The notes under the pieces: model-generated
Seen by the model: only the letters and a program-made list of their open reading frames with translations
Told to the model about the DNA's origin: nothing
The model's database searches: none
Virus record (IMG/VR): IMGVR_UViG_3300037502_004176
Coordinates: 1-23,554 of that record
Source of the DNA: a virus
Length of the DNA stretch: 23,554 bases
Reading direction: 5' to 3' (one strand)
Made by a program: the position numbers and the translations under genes
Shown here: positions 13,546 through 21,473 of the stretch, piece by piece
Layout: each line of letters opens with the position of its first letter
How positions within the stretch are numbered: the stretch's first letter is position 1

Positions 13546-13859
13546 GTCCACCTCTTACAATAGACTTCCAAATGGTCACCTAATTCCATGACATCATCAA
13601 CAAAAGTAATTTCATAAGTGACCGCTGTTCTAGGATTATAAATACGATCGGTTGAATCAATCAAAAAACTGGTGTCTTCAGTCAAAAAGATATGACTAGA
13701 TGTGGCCAACAAACTATTTTGGTGCTGTTGTTCATCTGATCCTGTTAAAAGGTCCAAATAGCCGTCACAAGTGTGAACAGTTTGCCAGTCATAAATTGGA
13801 TCGTTCAATTCGTCTGTTTCTCCAGTATCAACTTCACGCTTGATTTCAAACGAAAACAT
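13542..13859 (-). CDS. Head-closure protein (SPP1 gp16-like head-tail joining)
   Basis: A 105-aa small beta-barrel-like protein. It starts MFSFEIKREVDTGETDELND, contains a central VHTCDGYLDLLTGSD segment and ends EVYCKRWT. This pattern, a short strand-rich protein of about 100-110 residues after the connector, fits SPP1 gp16 / YqbH-type head-closure proteins that plug the filled capsid. The call relies on gene order and general resemblance more than on catalytic motifs. It overlaps the next gene by 4 bases. Confidence 0.72.
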   Translation of the reverse strand: MFSFEIKREVDTGETDELNDPIYDWQTVHTCDGYLDLLTGSDEQQHQNSLLATSSHIFLTEDTSFLIDSTDRIYNPRTAVTYEITFVDDVMELGDHLEVYCKRWT

Positions 13860-13867
13860 CTAACCAC

Positions 13868-14401
13868 CTACCATTTCATTTTGCGATACTTGTCGATAAA
13901 CGACATCATAGCAGCAGGATAGCCAGCGACTGTCTCTGCGCTGTTTTGGTCATAGTAGGTTTCAGACATGCGAGAGACCGTCTTGGATTTCAAACCGATT
14001 TTATCAGCAGTTTTAGCATCGTATTTCAACAATCTTGTCACCCCGAACACAATATCCGGAGGGTATTCAACTTTAGTGATAAAGGCTGACTCATCATTGC
14101 CAATGAACAAACGAGAATCATCATTCAAAGTAATTATGTTGCCAGCAATGGATTCGATAACGTACAAGCCGTTATTCCATTTACTGCCAGACACTTGGAT
14201 AGTATCGCCAGTTCGCAAGCTTTCTACTTCATCAAAAACGACAATGGTCTTTTCATCTTCAAATCTTAGATTGTGAAATCTAACTTTCAAGTTTTGAAAA
14301 GGATTATTAGTTTCTGCACGAATCGCCTGTTCAATACCATCTAAGCCCTCTTGTGTGATACTTGGATAAATAGCTTGAGCCTTTTCTAAAGAGATAATCA
14401 T
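13868..14401 (-). CDS. Head-tail connector (SPP1 gp15-like adaptor) with an inserted beta-rich segment
   Basis: Predicted to form the ring bound under the portal. Helical N-terminus (MIISLEKAQAIYPSITQEGLDGIEQAIRAE) and helical C-terminus (FGVTRLLKYD...KYRKMKW) match the adaptor fold. At 177 aa it is longer than the usual 100-110 residues, because residues about 40-113 form a strand-rich insertion (VRFHNLRFEDEK..., GDTIQVSGSKWNNGLYVIESI). That insertion looks like the small beta domain seen in some longer connectors. The start ATG follows GAAAGGAG. It is the first gene after the capsid terminator. Confidence 0.78.
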   Translation of the reverse strand: MIISLEKAQAIYPSITQEGLDGIEQAIRAETNNPFQNLKVRFHNLRFEDEKTIVVFDEVESLRTGDTIQVSGSKWNNGLYVIESIAGNIITLNDDSRLFIGNDESAFITKVEYPPDIVFGVTRLLKYDAKTADKIGLKSKTVSRMSETYYDQNSAETVAGYPAAMMSFIDKYRKMKW

Positions 14402-14420
14402 TGGTTAGCTCCTTTCGATA

Positions 14421-14453
14421 AAAGAAAAAAGAGGTGGCTTATTCGCCATCCTC
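14421..14453 (-). terminator. Intrinsic terminator directly after the major capsid gene
   Basis: Minus-strand GAGG-A-TGGC pairs with GCCACCTC (8 bp, one bulged A) around a GAATAA loop, followed by six T residues, then C and more T. The stem starts at the base after the capsid TAA stop. It probably lets some transcription through and raises the ratio of capsid to connector mRNA. Confidence 0.82.
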
Positions 14454-15320
14454 TTATCCACCAGTAACTTCTGCTGGTTTTTGTTTAATGATGAAATCAA
14501 CTAAGCAATCCGGTTGAACTACTTTACGTCCCCAAACATTTAAACCTTTAACAGCGTCACTAAAGTTTTTCTCCGGACGGTATGCTTCCGTTTCAACAAT
14601 TTGGTTTGCGAAAGTTGTCGCTTGGTCAGTTCCAGCAGGACAATGCACCACACCACCTGTTGCAGTTTTTAAGTTATTTGAAGCTAACAACTGGAATCGA
14701 CCAACCGTTGCGCCCTCAACCACACCGTTAGCCAAGATATTTAAATCCTTAGTAAAACGTGGGTCTTTTGCTAACAATCCTAAATACCAGTGTGGCAACG
14801 CAATTTTACGTCCAACTTTAGGTACGTTTTTCTCATCTAAAAATACACCTAAATCAACTAATTGGTCATAAGCGTTTGCCACATCAATTTCGATTGGCGT
14901 AGAAACAGAACCTTTTTTATTGGTTGCTTCTGTGACCATTGTGCCAAAAATATCTAAGTCAACCACATCTGCCATTGCATAAGCGGCACGTCCCATTGAG
15001 CCATCTAGTAAATTAACATTTGCTTGGACTTTATCAACATCTTTTACTGCAAAGTTAAAGTATTTTGCTTGGTCAATTGTTAAGGTTTGTTGAGACGAGT
15101 CTAATTCTTCTGGATCGTCAATATCCGCTCCTGTGTAGTCTTTGATTGTGATATCGCCTAATTGATTGATTTTAACCGTGTCTCCGTAAGCGGTGATTTC
15201 ACCTTCATAATCACGGTTAACGAATTGTAACGCTACTAAATTCTTGTCTAAATTCGCAAGTAATCGTGCGCTCCAAATTGTAGGGATAAAGTTTTTAAAG
15301 TTGCTTGTTGGTAATGCCAT
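14454..15320 (-). CDS. Major capsid protein
   Basis: A 288-aa protein expected to form the icosahedral shell with the HK97 fold. It begins MALPTSNFKNFIPTIWSARLL. Features include an early strand-rich region (YGDTVKINQLGDITIKDYTG, like an E-loop/P-domain region), a long helical segment (DGSMGRAAYAMADVVDLDIFG) and the conserved VGRKIALP and RFQLLASNNL segments. It sits directly after the scaffold, whose stop it overlaps (TAATG), and GGAGG lies 9 bases upstream. It is followed by a terminator at its stop codon. Confidence 0.92.
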   Translation of the reverse strand: MALPTSNFKNFIPTIWSARLLANLDKNLVALQFVNRDYEGEITAYGDTVKINQLGDITIKDYTGADIDDPEELDSSQQTLTIDQAKYFNFAVKDVDKVQANVNLLDGSMGRAAYAMADVVDLDIFGTMVTEATNKKGSVSTPIEIDVANAYDQLVDLGVFLDEKNVPKVGRKIALPHWYLGLLAKDPRFTKDLNILANGVVEGATVGRFQLLASNNLKTATGGVVHCPAGTDQATTFANQIVETEAYRPEKNFSDAVKGLNVWGRKVVQPDCLVDFIIKQKPAEVTGG

Positions 15321-15934
15321 TATTCATTTCCTCCTTGTAAGGTAACGCTAACTGCGTCCCAATTTTGATTGATTTGTTCTGGTGTCATTTTTCCAATTTC
15401 ATCCATACTGAACGATACTGCTTGTTTGCCATCTTTCGGGTCAGGGTTGATTGATTTAAAACCATTTAATGGATCTTTATTTTCAGGTTCATTTTTCGCT
15501 GATTCAAAATAATCAGGTAGTGTAGCCTGTAAATCTTTCACCTTATTGGCTAAATCCTTGACGTTTCCGTCTTTCCCTAACTCCAATTGACCTAATTTGA
15601 ACGTGGCGTATTCCACATCCTTAGCACCAGCATCTCGCAAAGCGCTACTAACTTGATGATTGATAACCAACTGTTTATTTTCAGTTTCCAATTGTTCAGC
15701 TTTAGATTTATAGGTATCTAGCTCTTTTTGAACATCCGGATTGTCCTTAACCTTCTCTTCTAAAGCTTTAATTGTGCCGTTAGCTTCTTTCAAACTGTTT
15801 GAAACATTGTTATATTGGTCTTTTGGCACAGCATGCTTAGGAAATTCTTGTTGAATTTCTTTGTTTGCTGCATTTGCATCAATCATGCCATCTTCTTTTG
15901 TGTGCTTTGCTAAAATTTCTTTAATCCATTCCAT
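15320..15934 (-). CDS. Capsid scaffold protein (phage minor structural GP20 family)
   Basis: A 204-aa scaffold that guides shell assembly. It starts MEWIKEILAKHTKEDGMIDA and has a long central coiled coil (EANGTIKALEEKVKDNPDVQ and onward). It ends with an acidic/Gln-rich tail (TPEQINQNWDAV...), as in GP20-type scaffolds. The ATG at 15934 is preferred because GGAGGG is spaced 7 bases away. The longer frame to 16003 would include a hairpin-rich leader and no better site. Immediately upstream of the capsid gene, as expected. Confidence 0.9.
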   Translation of the reverse strand: MEWIKEILAKHTKEDGMIDANAANKEIQQEFPKHAVPKDQYNNVSNSLKEANGTIKALEEKVKDNPDVQKELDTYKSKAEQLETENKQLVINHQVSSALRDAGAKDVEYATFKLGQLELGKDGNVKDLANKVKDLQATLPDYFESAKNEPENKDPLNGFKSINPDPKDGKQAVSFSMDEIGKMTPEQINQNWDAVSVTLQGGNE

Positions 15935-15960
15935 TGTTTTTCCCTCCATAGCATTTATAT

Positions 15961-16003
15961 AGCGGTCGCTACCGCTTAGAGTGTCCGGATATACTGCCGG
16001 CAC
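15961..16003 (-). other. Two RNA hairpins in the scaffold 5' leader
   Basis: AGCGGT-AGCG-ACCGCT (15961-15976) is a perfect 6-bp stem with a 4-base loop, about 27 bases before the scaffold start. A second hairpin (15981-16003) pairs GTGCCGG with CCGGACAC (one bulge). Neither has a T-run, so they are not terminators. They could stabilise the head-gene mRNA or mark a processing site. Confidence 0.45.
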
Positions 16004-16039
16004 AGTGCGAATAGTTTAACGTCGTATTCAGGACAAAAT

Positions 16040-16068
16040 AAAAAAGACTTAATAAATTACCAAGTCTT
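16040..16068 (-). terminator. Weak intrinsic terminator upstream of the scaffold gene
   Basis: AAGACTT and AAGTCTT (7 bp) enclose an 11-base A/T-rich loop and are followed by a T-run on the minus strand. It overlaps the 3' end of the 24-aa acidic ORF. The stem contains only two G-C pairs, so termination would be partial. Confidence 0.5.
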
Positions 16069-16123
16069 CTGCCTCGTAATATTCTTCGTCTAAATCGTCA
16101 TCATCGATAATGAATTCATCCAT
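16049..16123 (-). CDS. Very small acidic ORF (24 aa)
   Basis: Reads MDEFIIDDDDLDEEYYEAED and four more residues, ending VIY. Half of it is Asp or Glu. The ATG overlaps the end of the preceding 109-aa gene by 8 bases, and GGGAG lies about 10 bases upstream, so translation is possible. It ends inside a terminator hairpin. It may be a real microprotein or chance; composition resembles small DNA-mimic or chaperone-binding peptides, but no function is claimed. Confidence 0.4.
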   Translation of the reverse strand: MDEFIIDDDDLDEEYYEAEDLVIY

Positions 16124-16445
16124 TGGAATCACGCTCCCAACTCGTGTAAACGACCTTAGCACCTTGTCGCTCATACCAATCAACCGTCTGCTTCAGATTC
16201 GGTAACGTGTGGCTGATAATACCAATCCGTAAATTAGTATTAGTGAATGATTGGTCAATGTCCACATGAACATGATTTCCATTCCATACAGGCTTGATTT
16301 CTTCTTTGATAATTTCGCCTTTGCCGTTTTTCAGCTCATTTTTTACCAAGTAGCGACTGTTTTCATCTTCGATTGCTTTTTTATAAGCACCTGCTAGGGT
16401 AGTTGATACTTCCAACGTTAGCATTGCTTCGTAAAAGTCTTTCAT
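16116..16445 (-). CDS. Hypothetical protein (109 aa) between MuF gene and scaffold
   Basis: A soluble protein starting MKDFYEAMLTLEVSTTLAGA. It has an N-terminal helix, a charged middle (ENSRYLVKNELKNGKGEIIK), the segment WNGNHVHVDIDQSF and a C-terminus ending VVYTSWERDSNG. No family recognised. AAAGGAG 7 bases before the ATG gives strong support for translation. It lies between two terminator-like hairpins with the 70-aa gene, in the place where MuF-type phages often carry accessory or immunity genes, but nothing in the sequence fixes the role. Confidence 0.75.
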   Translation of the reverse strand: MKDFYEAMLTLEVSTTLAGAYKKAIEDENSRYLVKNELKNGKGEIIKEEIKPVWNGNHVHVDIDQSFTNTNLRIGIISHTLPNLKQTVDWYERQGAKVVYTSWERDSNG

Positions 16446-16476
16446 TGTCTTGCTCCTTTACTAGAAACTTACTATT

Positions 16477-16689
16477 TCACGCATAGCTACGAGATTTTAG
16501 ACCACCTTCACTTTCCGCTCTGTCAGCCTTAAATTGCTCCCAAGCTCTTTGCTGGGCATTGTATAGCTTGCAGACAGTATCAGGTGGTTTCTTTTGTCGT
16601 TCTAGTTGATGGATAGCTCTAATTTGTAGCTCTGTGGGCATATCCTTGAAGAATCTCTCTGCATCACACGGTTTTCGATGGTTTTCCAT
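16477..16689 (-). CDS. Hypothetical small basic protein (70 aa)
   Basis: Begins MENHRKPCDAERFFKDMPTE, has a helical middle (IRAIHQLERQKK) and ends GLKSRSYA. The ATG at 16689 is chosen because AAAGGAG is 9 bases upstream. The longer frame starting at 16800 would run through the terminator hairpin of the preceding gene and is unlikely. It is the first gene after that terminator. No recognised domain. Confidence 0.65.
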   Translation of the reverse strand: MENHRKPCDAERFFKDMPTELQIRAIHQLERQKKPPDTVCKLYNAQQRAWEQFKADRAESEGGLKSRSYA

Positions 16690-16713
16690 GATGTTCATCT
16701 CCTTTTTTTGGGT

Positions 16714-16747
16714 ATAAAAATAGCACTCACCTTGGTTGGGAGTGCTA
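16714..16747 (-). terminator. Intrinsic terminator after the putative immunity gene
   Basis: TAGCACTC and GAGTGCTA form a perfect 8-bp stem whose loop contains a further CC/GG pair. The stem starts with the TAG stop of the 76-aa gene and is followed by ATTTTTAT on the minus strand. This closes a unit made of terminase, portal, MuF and the 76-aa gene. Confidence 0.8.
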
Positions 16748-16975
16748 ATATAACCGTTCTTCGTAACCTTCTGGAATTGGTACAGGTTTGCTATCTTCAA
16801 TTCGCTTGTCGATAAACTCGGACAATTTCTTTGCTCCTTTTAGTGAGAAATCGAATTCCTTGTCTTTAGTCATATCAATGTATTCGTAAAGAGGGAACGA
16901 TTCGTCAAAGTATCCTTCATATCTGTCTGTTGCACTTTCAACTATTTCAGATGCACCGTCTTGCCATAAAAACAT
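16745..16975 (-). CDS. Small acidic protein, candidate immunity protein for the MuF-metallopeptidase
   Basis: A 76-aa protein starting MFLWQDGASEIVESATDRYE and ending EGYEERLY. It is rich in Asp, Glu and aromatic residues and has no membrane segment. The ATG follows the MuF stop with no gap (TAG-ATG), and the ribosome binding site AAAGG lies within the end of the MuF gene, so the two are probably co-translated. Small acidic genes directly after polymorphic toxins are often immunity proteins; this role is inferred only from context and composition. Other possibility: a minor head accessory protein. Confidence 0.68.
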   Translation of the reverse strand: MFLWQDGASEIVESATDRYEGYFDESFPLYEYIDMTKDKEFDFSLKGAKKLSEFIDKRIEDSKPVPIPEGYEERLY

Positions 16976-18754
16976 CTATTTCACCCTTTCTAACATATCG
17001 TCTACTAGTTTTTCCCAAGCATTTATACCAGTTGGGAATATTTCACGCATAACTTTTTCAGCTTCTTTGCTTGCAACCATTTCTGTAGCATGAGCAAAAA
17101 ATTCTGTCTCTGCCATACCAGTTTTCTTCCAATAATCTTTACCATGACCAGCTCCTAAAGTTCCGTAGAACCATCCAGTTGATTCCATCATATCAGATAA
17201 AGCGACATACATACTCGGATTTTCTTTAAATTTATCCTTATATTCGGTTTGGAATTTTTGTGTATTCTTTTGAAGAGCTGCGTAAATTTCAGAACGTTTA
17301 TCTTCCCATTCTCTTTTTTCAGCTCTTTTTCTAGGTTTAGTTCCTAAGTCTTCAAACATCGGTAAATCAGAACCGTTAATAGCACGCCATAAATCTCGAT
17401 TGAAACTCTCTTTAAGTTTGTAATCAGGCAATCCTGATGCATGATAGACATTATCATCTACTTCTACCATTTTTCCTAGAACTTTTATTTTCTTTTTACC
17501 AACGGCAAAACCATTTTTGCCAGTTAGCAATTCCATACCCAGTGAATCAAACGCATGTCCAGCCTCATGATAAACAGTTTTCATCGGATAATGATACTGA
17601 TCTCCGACAAATGACGTTATATCTAATTGAATGTTACTCCCTCGAGCATGTGGATGGGCATTAGATATCGGCTTGAACGAAATTTTATCTCCTAGTAAAT
17701 TAAACATTTGTTTCACACGCTCATTATCAATGTGGTTCAAATGCTCCACGAAGTTTTCGTAATTGTCTTTACCAACCATTTTTTTCATGTTAGTTTGAGC
17801 AAGAGAATCATTGTAAGATATTTCATTATCAACCACTTCTCTCTCATCACTACCATTTTTCCCTTCCAACCAATCCTCATAATTCTGATACTCAATCTCT
17901 TCGCCCGTCTCATTATCACGTCGCAATTTGGGCTCATACCCAACAACTACATTAATTGTCCGACATCTGCAGTTGCAATCCTCTCTGGCGACTCCAAACA
18001 TATGCGGTTGAAGCGCCTTGTGACCGTCAATCTCAAAGTATTCATCAATCCCAACTTCTTGACCATCAAGCTTGCGGTGATTGGTACGAGTATCGCCATC
18101 TAAGGTAGACACCCAACGCTTTTGCGTATTAATACCTAACTCTTTGGCATGCTCCTGAGACTTTTGACGAGTAACGCTGGTAACACGCCCTGATTCGGTT
18201 CTAGCAATGGTCATTCCTCGACGATAATCAGCGCCACCAATTTCAGCAATTTGAACCGCCATTTTTTGCGTTGACCAACCTTTAGCAAAACCTCTTGTAA
18301 GCACTCTGTTCATGTTTTGTTTCATCTTGGTAGAATTACCCTTCAAACGAGTTGAAAGCTTTCTTTGAGCAACTGGCGTATTGATAATTGTAGCTATTTG
18401 CCTGTCGGTCATCATAGCAAACGTAAGAGGCATTTTCTCCGTCATTTCAAAGTCGTAAAACAACTCATTGAAAGCCACATGACCATCATGAGTGAGAAAA
18501 TCATAGATGTTTTTCTTTTCTTCACCTTTTAATTGGTCAACTTTTGCGTACATCTGACTACGAATCGCTTCAAGTCGTTCCTTCTGCAGTTTCTTGCTGA
18601 ATTTATCGTCTTGTTCAATCTGTTCGGCTAATTCAATAATATCTTGCGTGATTTCCTCAGCTAATTCCTTGTATAGCTTTTGAAGCCTTTTGCTGACGTT
18701 GGACTCTGACTTGGCAAGTATGAATTCAATCTCCTTGCGGTGTTTCTCCGACAT
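16976..18754 (-). CDS. MuF minor head protein fused to a HEXXH zinc metallopeptidase-like domain
   Basis: 592 aa. The N-terminal part (about 1-275) is an SPP1 gp7/Mu gpF head-morphogenesis domain. It has a helical start, TIARTESGR (182-190), STLDGDTRTNHRKLDG (216-231) and the Cys cluster DCNCRCR (259-265). A charged linker (about 275-320) follows. The C-terminal part has VYHEAGHAFDSLGM (zinc ligands His396 and His400, catalytic Glu397) and ETEFFAHATEM near 549-559 (Glu551 as likely third ligand), a zincin arrangement. Plain MuF proteins end soon after the Cys motif, so about 270 residues are extra. MuF fusions with toxin-like C-termini are a known class of phage polymorphic toxins. Here the protein could be a virion-delivered effector. 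The start overlaps the portal stop (TAATG), with GGAG 10 bases upstream. Confidence 0.86.
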   Translation of the reverse strand: MSEKHRKEIEFILAKSESNVSKRLQKLYKELAEEITQDIIELAEQIEQDDKFSKKLQKERLEAIRSQMYAKVDQLKGEEKKNIYDFLTHDGHVAFNELFYDFEMTEKMPLTFAMMTDRQIATIINTPVAQRKLSTRLKGNSTKMKQNMNRVLTRGFAKGWSTQKMAVQIAEIGGADYRRGMTIARTESGRVTSVTRQKSQEHAKELGINTQKRWVSTLDGDTRTNHRKLDGQEVGIDEYFEIDGHKALQPHMFGVAREDCNCRCRTINVVVGYEPKLRRDNETGEEIEYQNYEDWLEGKNGSDEREVVDNEISYNDSLAQTNMKKMVGKDNYENFVEHLNHIDNERVKQMFNLLGDKISFKPISNAHPHARGSNIQLDITSFVGDQYHYPMKTVYHEAGHAFDSLGMELLTGKNGFAVGKKKIKVLGKMVEVDDNVYHASGLPDYKLKESFNRDLWRAINGSDLPMFEDLGTKPRKRAEKREWEDKRSEIYAALQKNTQKFQTEYKDKFKENPSMYVALSDMMESTGWFYGTLGAGHGKDYWKKTGMAETEFFAHATEMVASKEAEKVMREIFPTGINAWEKLVDDMLERVK

Positions 18755-20220
18755 TAGTCATCAACTCCTGGAGGTGACGAGTAATCTTGTTCATCTAACT
18801 GCTGACTGATTTCATCATAATCAAGCTCCAGGATCTCGCAAATACGCTCAAGAACGGATTCATCATCTAATCGAGTTGCAGCGTTTAGCAGATTATCAAT
18901 CTCCACTTGCTTTCGTTCAGCTTTGATTTTCTCACGCTCCTCAATCTCTTTTTCGTTAAAGATAGTTGATCGTGTGATTTTGATTTCTATCTCGCTGGCA
19001 TCATATTCTTTATTAAATCGGCGGTTAATATCCGCTACAATCAATTTCAGCATTCGCTTGATAAGTTTGCGCAATCGAATTTCAGCCTTATTACACTTGA
19101 AATCAAGTAGCGAATAGCGCGATTGGATAACCACGTTTGTGATATTACCATCACCGACTTGGCTACTATCAAAGCCCATACCGAACTTGTAAATACCCTC
19201 TTTATCGACTTTGAGCTTTTCTTTTCGTGCTTCAACTGGAATGTTGACTGTATGAACTTCAATACCGCCATTTTCTCCCGTTCCAACTGCGCCACGACTG
19301 CGAAGATTATTAATTAATTGCTCATAGCCATCACCATTAAAGCCTTTAACAGCAAAAAACGGTTGGTCAAAGTCCTGTAAATTATTGGACAACGAGCAAG
19401 CCATCAAGTCGTAGTCATCAATTAACGCTTTAATCGGTTCGAGATCCGTTGTCCGATATTTGTTATTGTCGTATCGTAAAAATGGGATAAAATCATCGAT
19501 ACCTAGCGCTGCGCCTAACGATTGGCCATACGCTTGTTTGGTCTCACTGTTAATCATAGTGTTAAAGTACGTTGGATTTACCTCATACGATTTATCCAAT
19601 TCAAAATCCTTATTTTCGGTTGCTACAAAATAATGGACTTTTTCACTGTCCCACAATTCTGCTTTGGTTACCGTGACTGCCTTATCTTCTTTGTAAATTT
19701 CCGAATCGTAGTAACGCACAATCGCAATCAGTTGATTGTTTTCGTCAAAAATCTGAATAACTTTGAGAGAGTCAGCAACCGCAAAAGCTAAACGGTCCTG
19801 ATTTTTATTGAGCTTCGTATAAACAAACTCGTAACCTTTCTGATTGCCCCCATCTACCACTTCTTGCAGCATTAGTTGAAATTCCTCATCTAGATATTCG
19901 TCAAGGTATTCTTGTAACCCTTCTTGTTCGGTCACGACCTCTACTGGATTGGACAATAAATACTGTGTTTTTTGGTCCGATAACTCTGTAAAGTATGAAT
20001 GAGAAATCTTGATATTTGATCGCGCCGTTTCTTCATGTACTTTACCCTCGTTATCTACATAAAAGAATCGTAGGTCTTTGATATCGTGTTTGTGTTTGTA
20101 GTAATCAATGCCTTTGCGCATATTATCTTTATAGCTTGCAGCACGATCATTACTTACTGCCTGTTTAACTGCAGAAGCTAGTTCTTTAGTATTTTCAGAC
20201 TTAAATTTATTTGGATTCAT
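18754..20220 (-). CDS. Portal protein (SPP1 gp6-like)
   Basis: A 488-aa protein that forms the dodecameric DNA entry ring. The SPP1-type pattern is visible: a helical N-terminus with YYKHKHDIKDLRFFYVDNEG, the conserved KISHSYFTELSDQKTQYLLSN segment, and a wing region (LKVIQIFDENNQLIAIVRYY). The stem and crown helices contain DLEPIKALIDDYDLMACSLSNN. A C-terminal coiled coil ends in acidic residues. The ATG at 20220 overlaps the terminase stop (TAATG). A TTG at 20232 sits on the GGGGGT ribosome binding site and is rejected. Followed by the MuF gene, as in SPP1. Confidence 0.93.
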   Translation of the reverse strand: MNPNKFKSENTKELASAVKQAVSNDRAASYKDNMRKGIDYYKHKHDIKDLRFFYVDNEGKVHEETARSNIKISHSYFTELSDQKTQYLLSNPVEVVTEQEGLQEYLDEYLDEEFQLMLQEVVDGGNQKGYEFVYTKLNKNQDRLAFAVADSLKVIQIFDENNQLIAIVRYYDSEIYKEDKAVTVTKAELWDSEKVHYFVATENKDFELDKSYEVNPTYFNTMINSETKQAYGQSLGAALGIDDFIPFLRYDNNKYRTTDLEPIKALIDDYDLMACSLSNNLQDFDQPFFAVKGFNGDGYEQLINNLRSRGAVGTGENGGIEVHTVNIPVEARKEKLKVDKEGIYKFGMGFDSSQVGDGNITNVVIQSRYSLLDFKCNKAEIRLRKLIKRMLKLIVADINRRFNKEYDASEIEIKITRSTIFNEKEIEEREKIKAERKQVEIDNLLNAATRLDDESVLERICEILELDYDEISQQLDEQDYSSPPGVDD

Positions 20221-21473
20221 TAGTATAACCAACCCCCTTGTGATTTCATGTATGGCTCTAAGGCATATCTCAATGCGTCTATAATGTGATTGCTTGCATC
20301 GATTGGTTTATTCAGCCATTTTCCTGTTTTGTCTTGCTGGTAAACGTATGTGTTAAATTCCTCTAAGGTTTTCACACAAGACGGATGGATGTAAATTTTC
20401 AATCCCTGCATATAAGCAATCCCGTGTTCTACTGAGTCTTTCCCTTTTTTAGACGCTTCAATCCGTCGTACGCCTCTATTTTTCAGCTCAGCAATCATCT
20501 GCGGGCTTGCATTATCCGCACGAATGACGGCTTTCATCAATTCACGTTGCTCCACTTCTTTGATAATGTCAGTGATCAATAACCCTGTTTGATATAATTC
20601 ATCGTATATCCAAAGTTCTTGATTCTTCTCATCGAATACCGCACTCGGCAGTGTAGTCGGGTCATTAGTGAAACCAAAGTCCATGCCGTGAATCGTTAAG
20701 CCGATTTCTTTTTTCTTGGCTTCAATGCTAAAATCTCTTGCTTCGTAGCAACCTTCAAAAACCAATCCTTCGGCAATTCCCCAATCACCATCACAAACTA
20801 CCATGGCACGTCTAGGGTTAGTGCGATACAAATCTAAGTACCGTTGTCTGTCCTGATCATCCAACCACTCATTGTCTCTAAAAGTAGTCGTATCGGAAAA
20901 AACATCCCGATAGCACGTTCCAGAATCAAAAAAAGCTGACTTCAGCCAGCTGTGTTCACTCCATGGGTTAAATGTTACGGTTATCTGCTTGTAAAAGTCT
21001 GGAGCATCGTACACACCACGAATAGATTCCACTAAGGTATCGAATTTTGATTGATTTTCAATTTGATAGGCTTCCTCTACCCACACCCAACTCAATATGC
21101 CAACATCTACCGTGATGGACGTAATTTTCAATTCATCATCCAAACCACGAAAAAGAATCTTCTGCCCTGTGGCTTTCACAGTAATTTCAGGCATTGATTC
21201 ATTAAACTTAAATAAATGAGCTACCTTTAAACGATTTGCAGCCCATTTAAAATCCGTGTAAGTTGATTGTTTATTCGTGTTAGAAAAGCGACGAACAACT
21301 AATAAATTTGCCCAAGGATATTTCAAAATATCGTGAATATAGCAAAGGGCCGAAGTTTTGGACTTTTTTGATCCACGAGATCCTTTTACGACTCGATAGA
21401 AATTTCTCGAATGATAAAAGCGATTGTAGCCTTTACCAATCACTTTAGCGAATGAAATATTAGTCATCGTCAT
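20220..21473 (-). CDS. terL: Terminase large subunit
   Basis: The DNA packaging motor: ATPase plus nuclease, about 417 aa. In the N-terminal half GSRGSKKSKT (31-40) is the Walker-A-like loop, and WVWVEEAY (129-136) is Walker B with the catalytic Glu. The C-terminal nuclease has three acidic motifs: MDFGFTNDP (Asp265), RADNASP (Asp320) and HIIDALRY (Asp399). All expected residues are present. The start is uncertain: ATG at 21473 or 21467, both inside the end of terS. A longer frame to 21494 adds seven unsupported residues. No strong ribosome binding site is seen, so coupling with terS is likely. Confidence 0.94.
   Translation of the reverse strand: MTMTNISFAKVIGKGYNRFYHSRNFYRVVKGSRGSKKSKTSALCYIHDILKYPWANLLVVRRFSNTNKQSTYTDFKWAANRLKVAHLFKFNESMPEITVKATGQKILFRGLDDELKITSITVDVGILSWVWVEEAYQIENQSKFDTLVESIRGVYDAPDFYKQITVTFNPWSEHSWLKSAFFDSGTCYRDVFSDTTTFRDNEWLDDQDRQRYLDLYRTNPRRAMVVCDGDWGIAEGLVFEGCYEARDFSIEAKKKEIGLTIHGMDFGFTNDPTTLPSAVFDEKNQELWIYDELYQTGLLITDIIKEVEQRELMKAVIRADNASPQMIAELKNRGVRRIEASKKGKDSVEHGIAYMQGLKIYIHPSCVKTLEEFNTYVYQQDKTGKWLNKPIDASNHIIDALRYALEPYMKSQGGWLY

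Noticed and set aside
16477-16800. Longer form (107 aa) of the 70-aa gene
   Set aside because: It would translate through the preceding terminator hairpin, and the AAAGGAG site points to the ATG at 16689.
16976-17750. Host metalloprotease gene picked up next to the phage
   Set aside because: The domain is in one uninterrupted frame with the MuF head domain and shares its start and stop, so it is a fusion and not a neighbouring gene.
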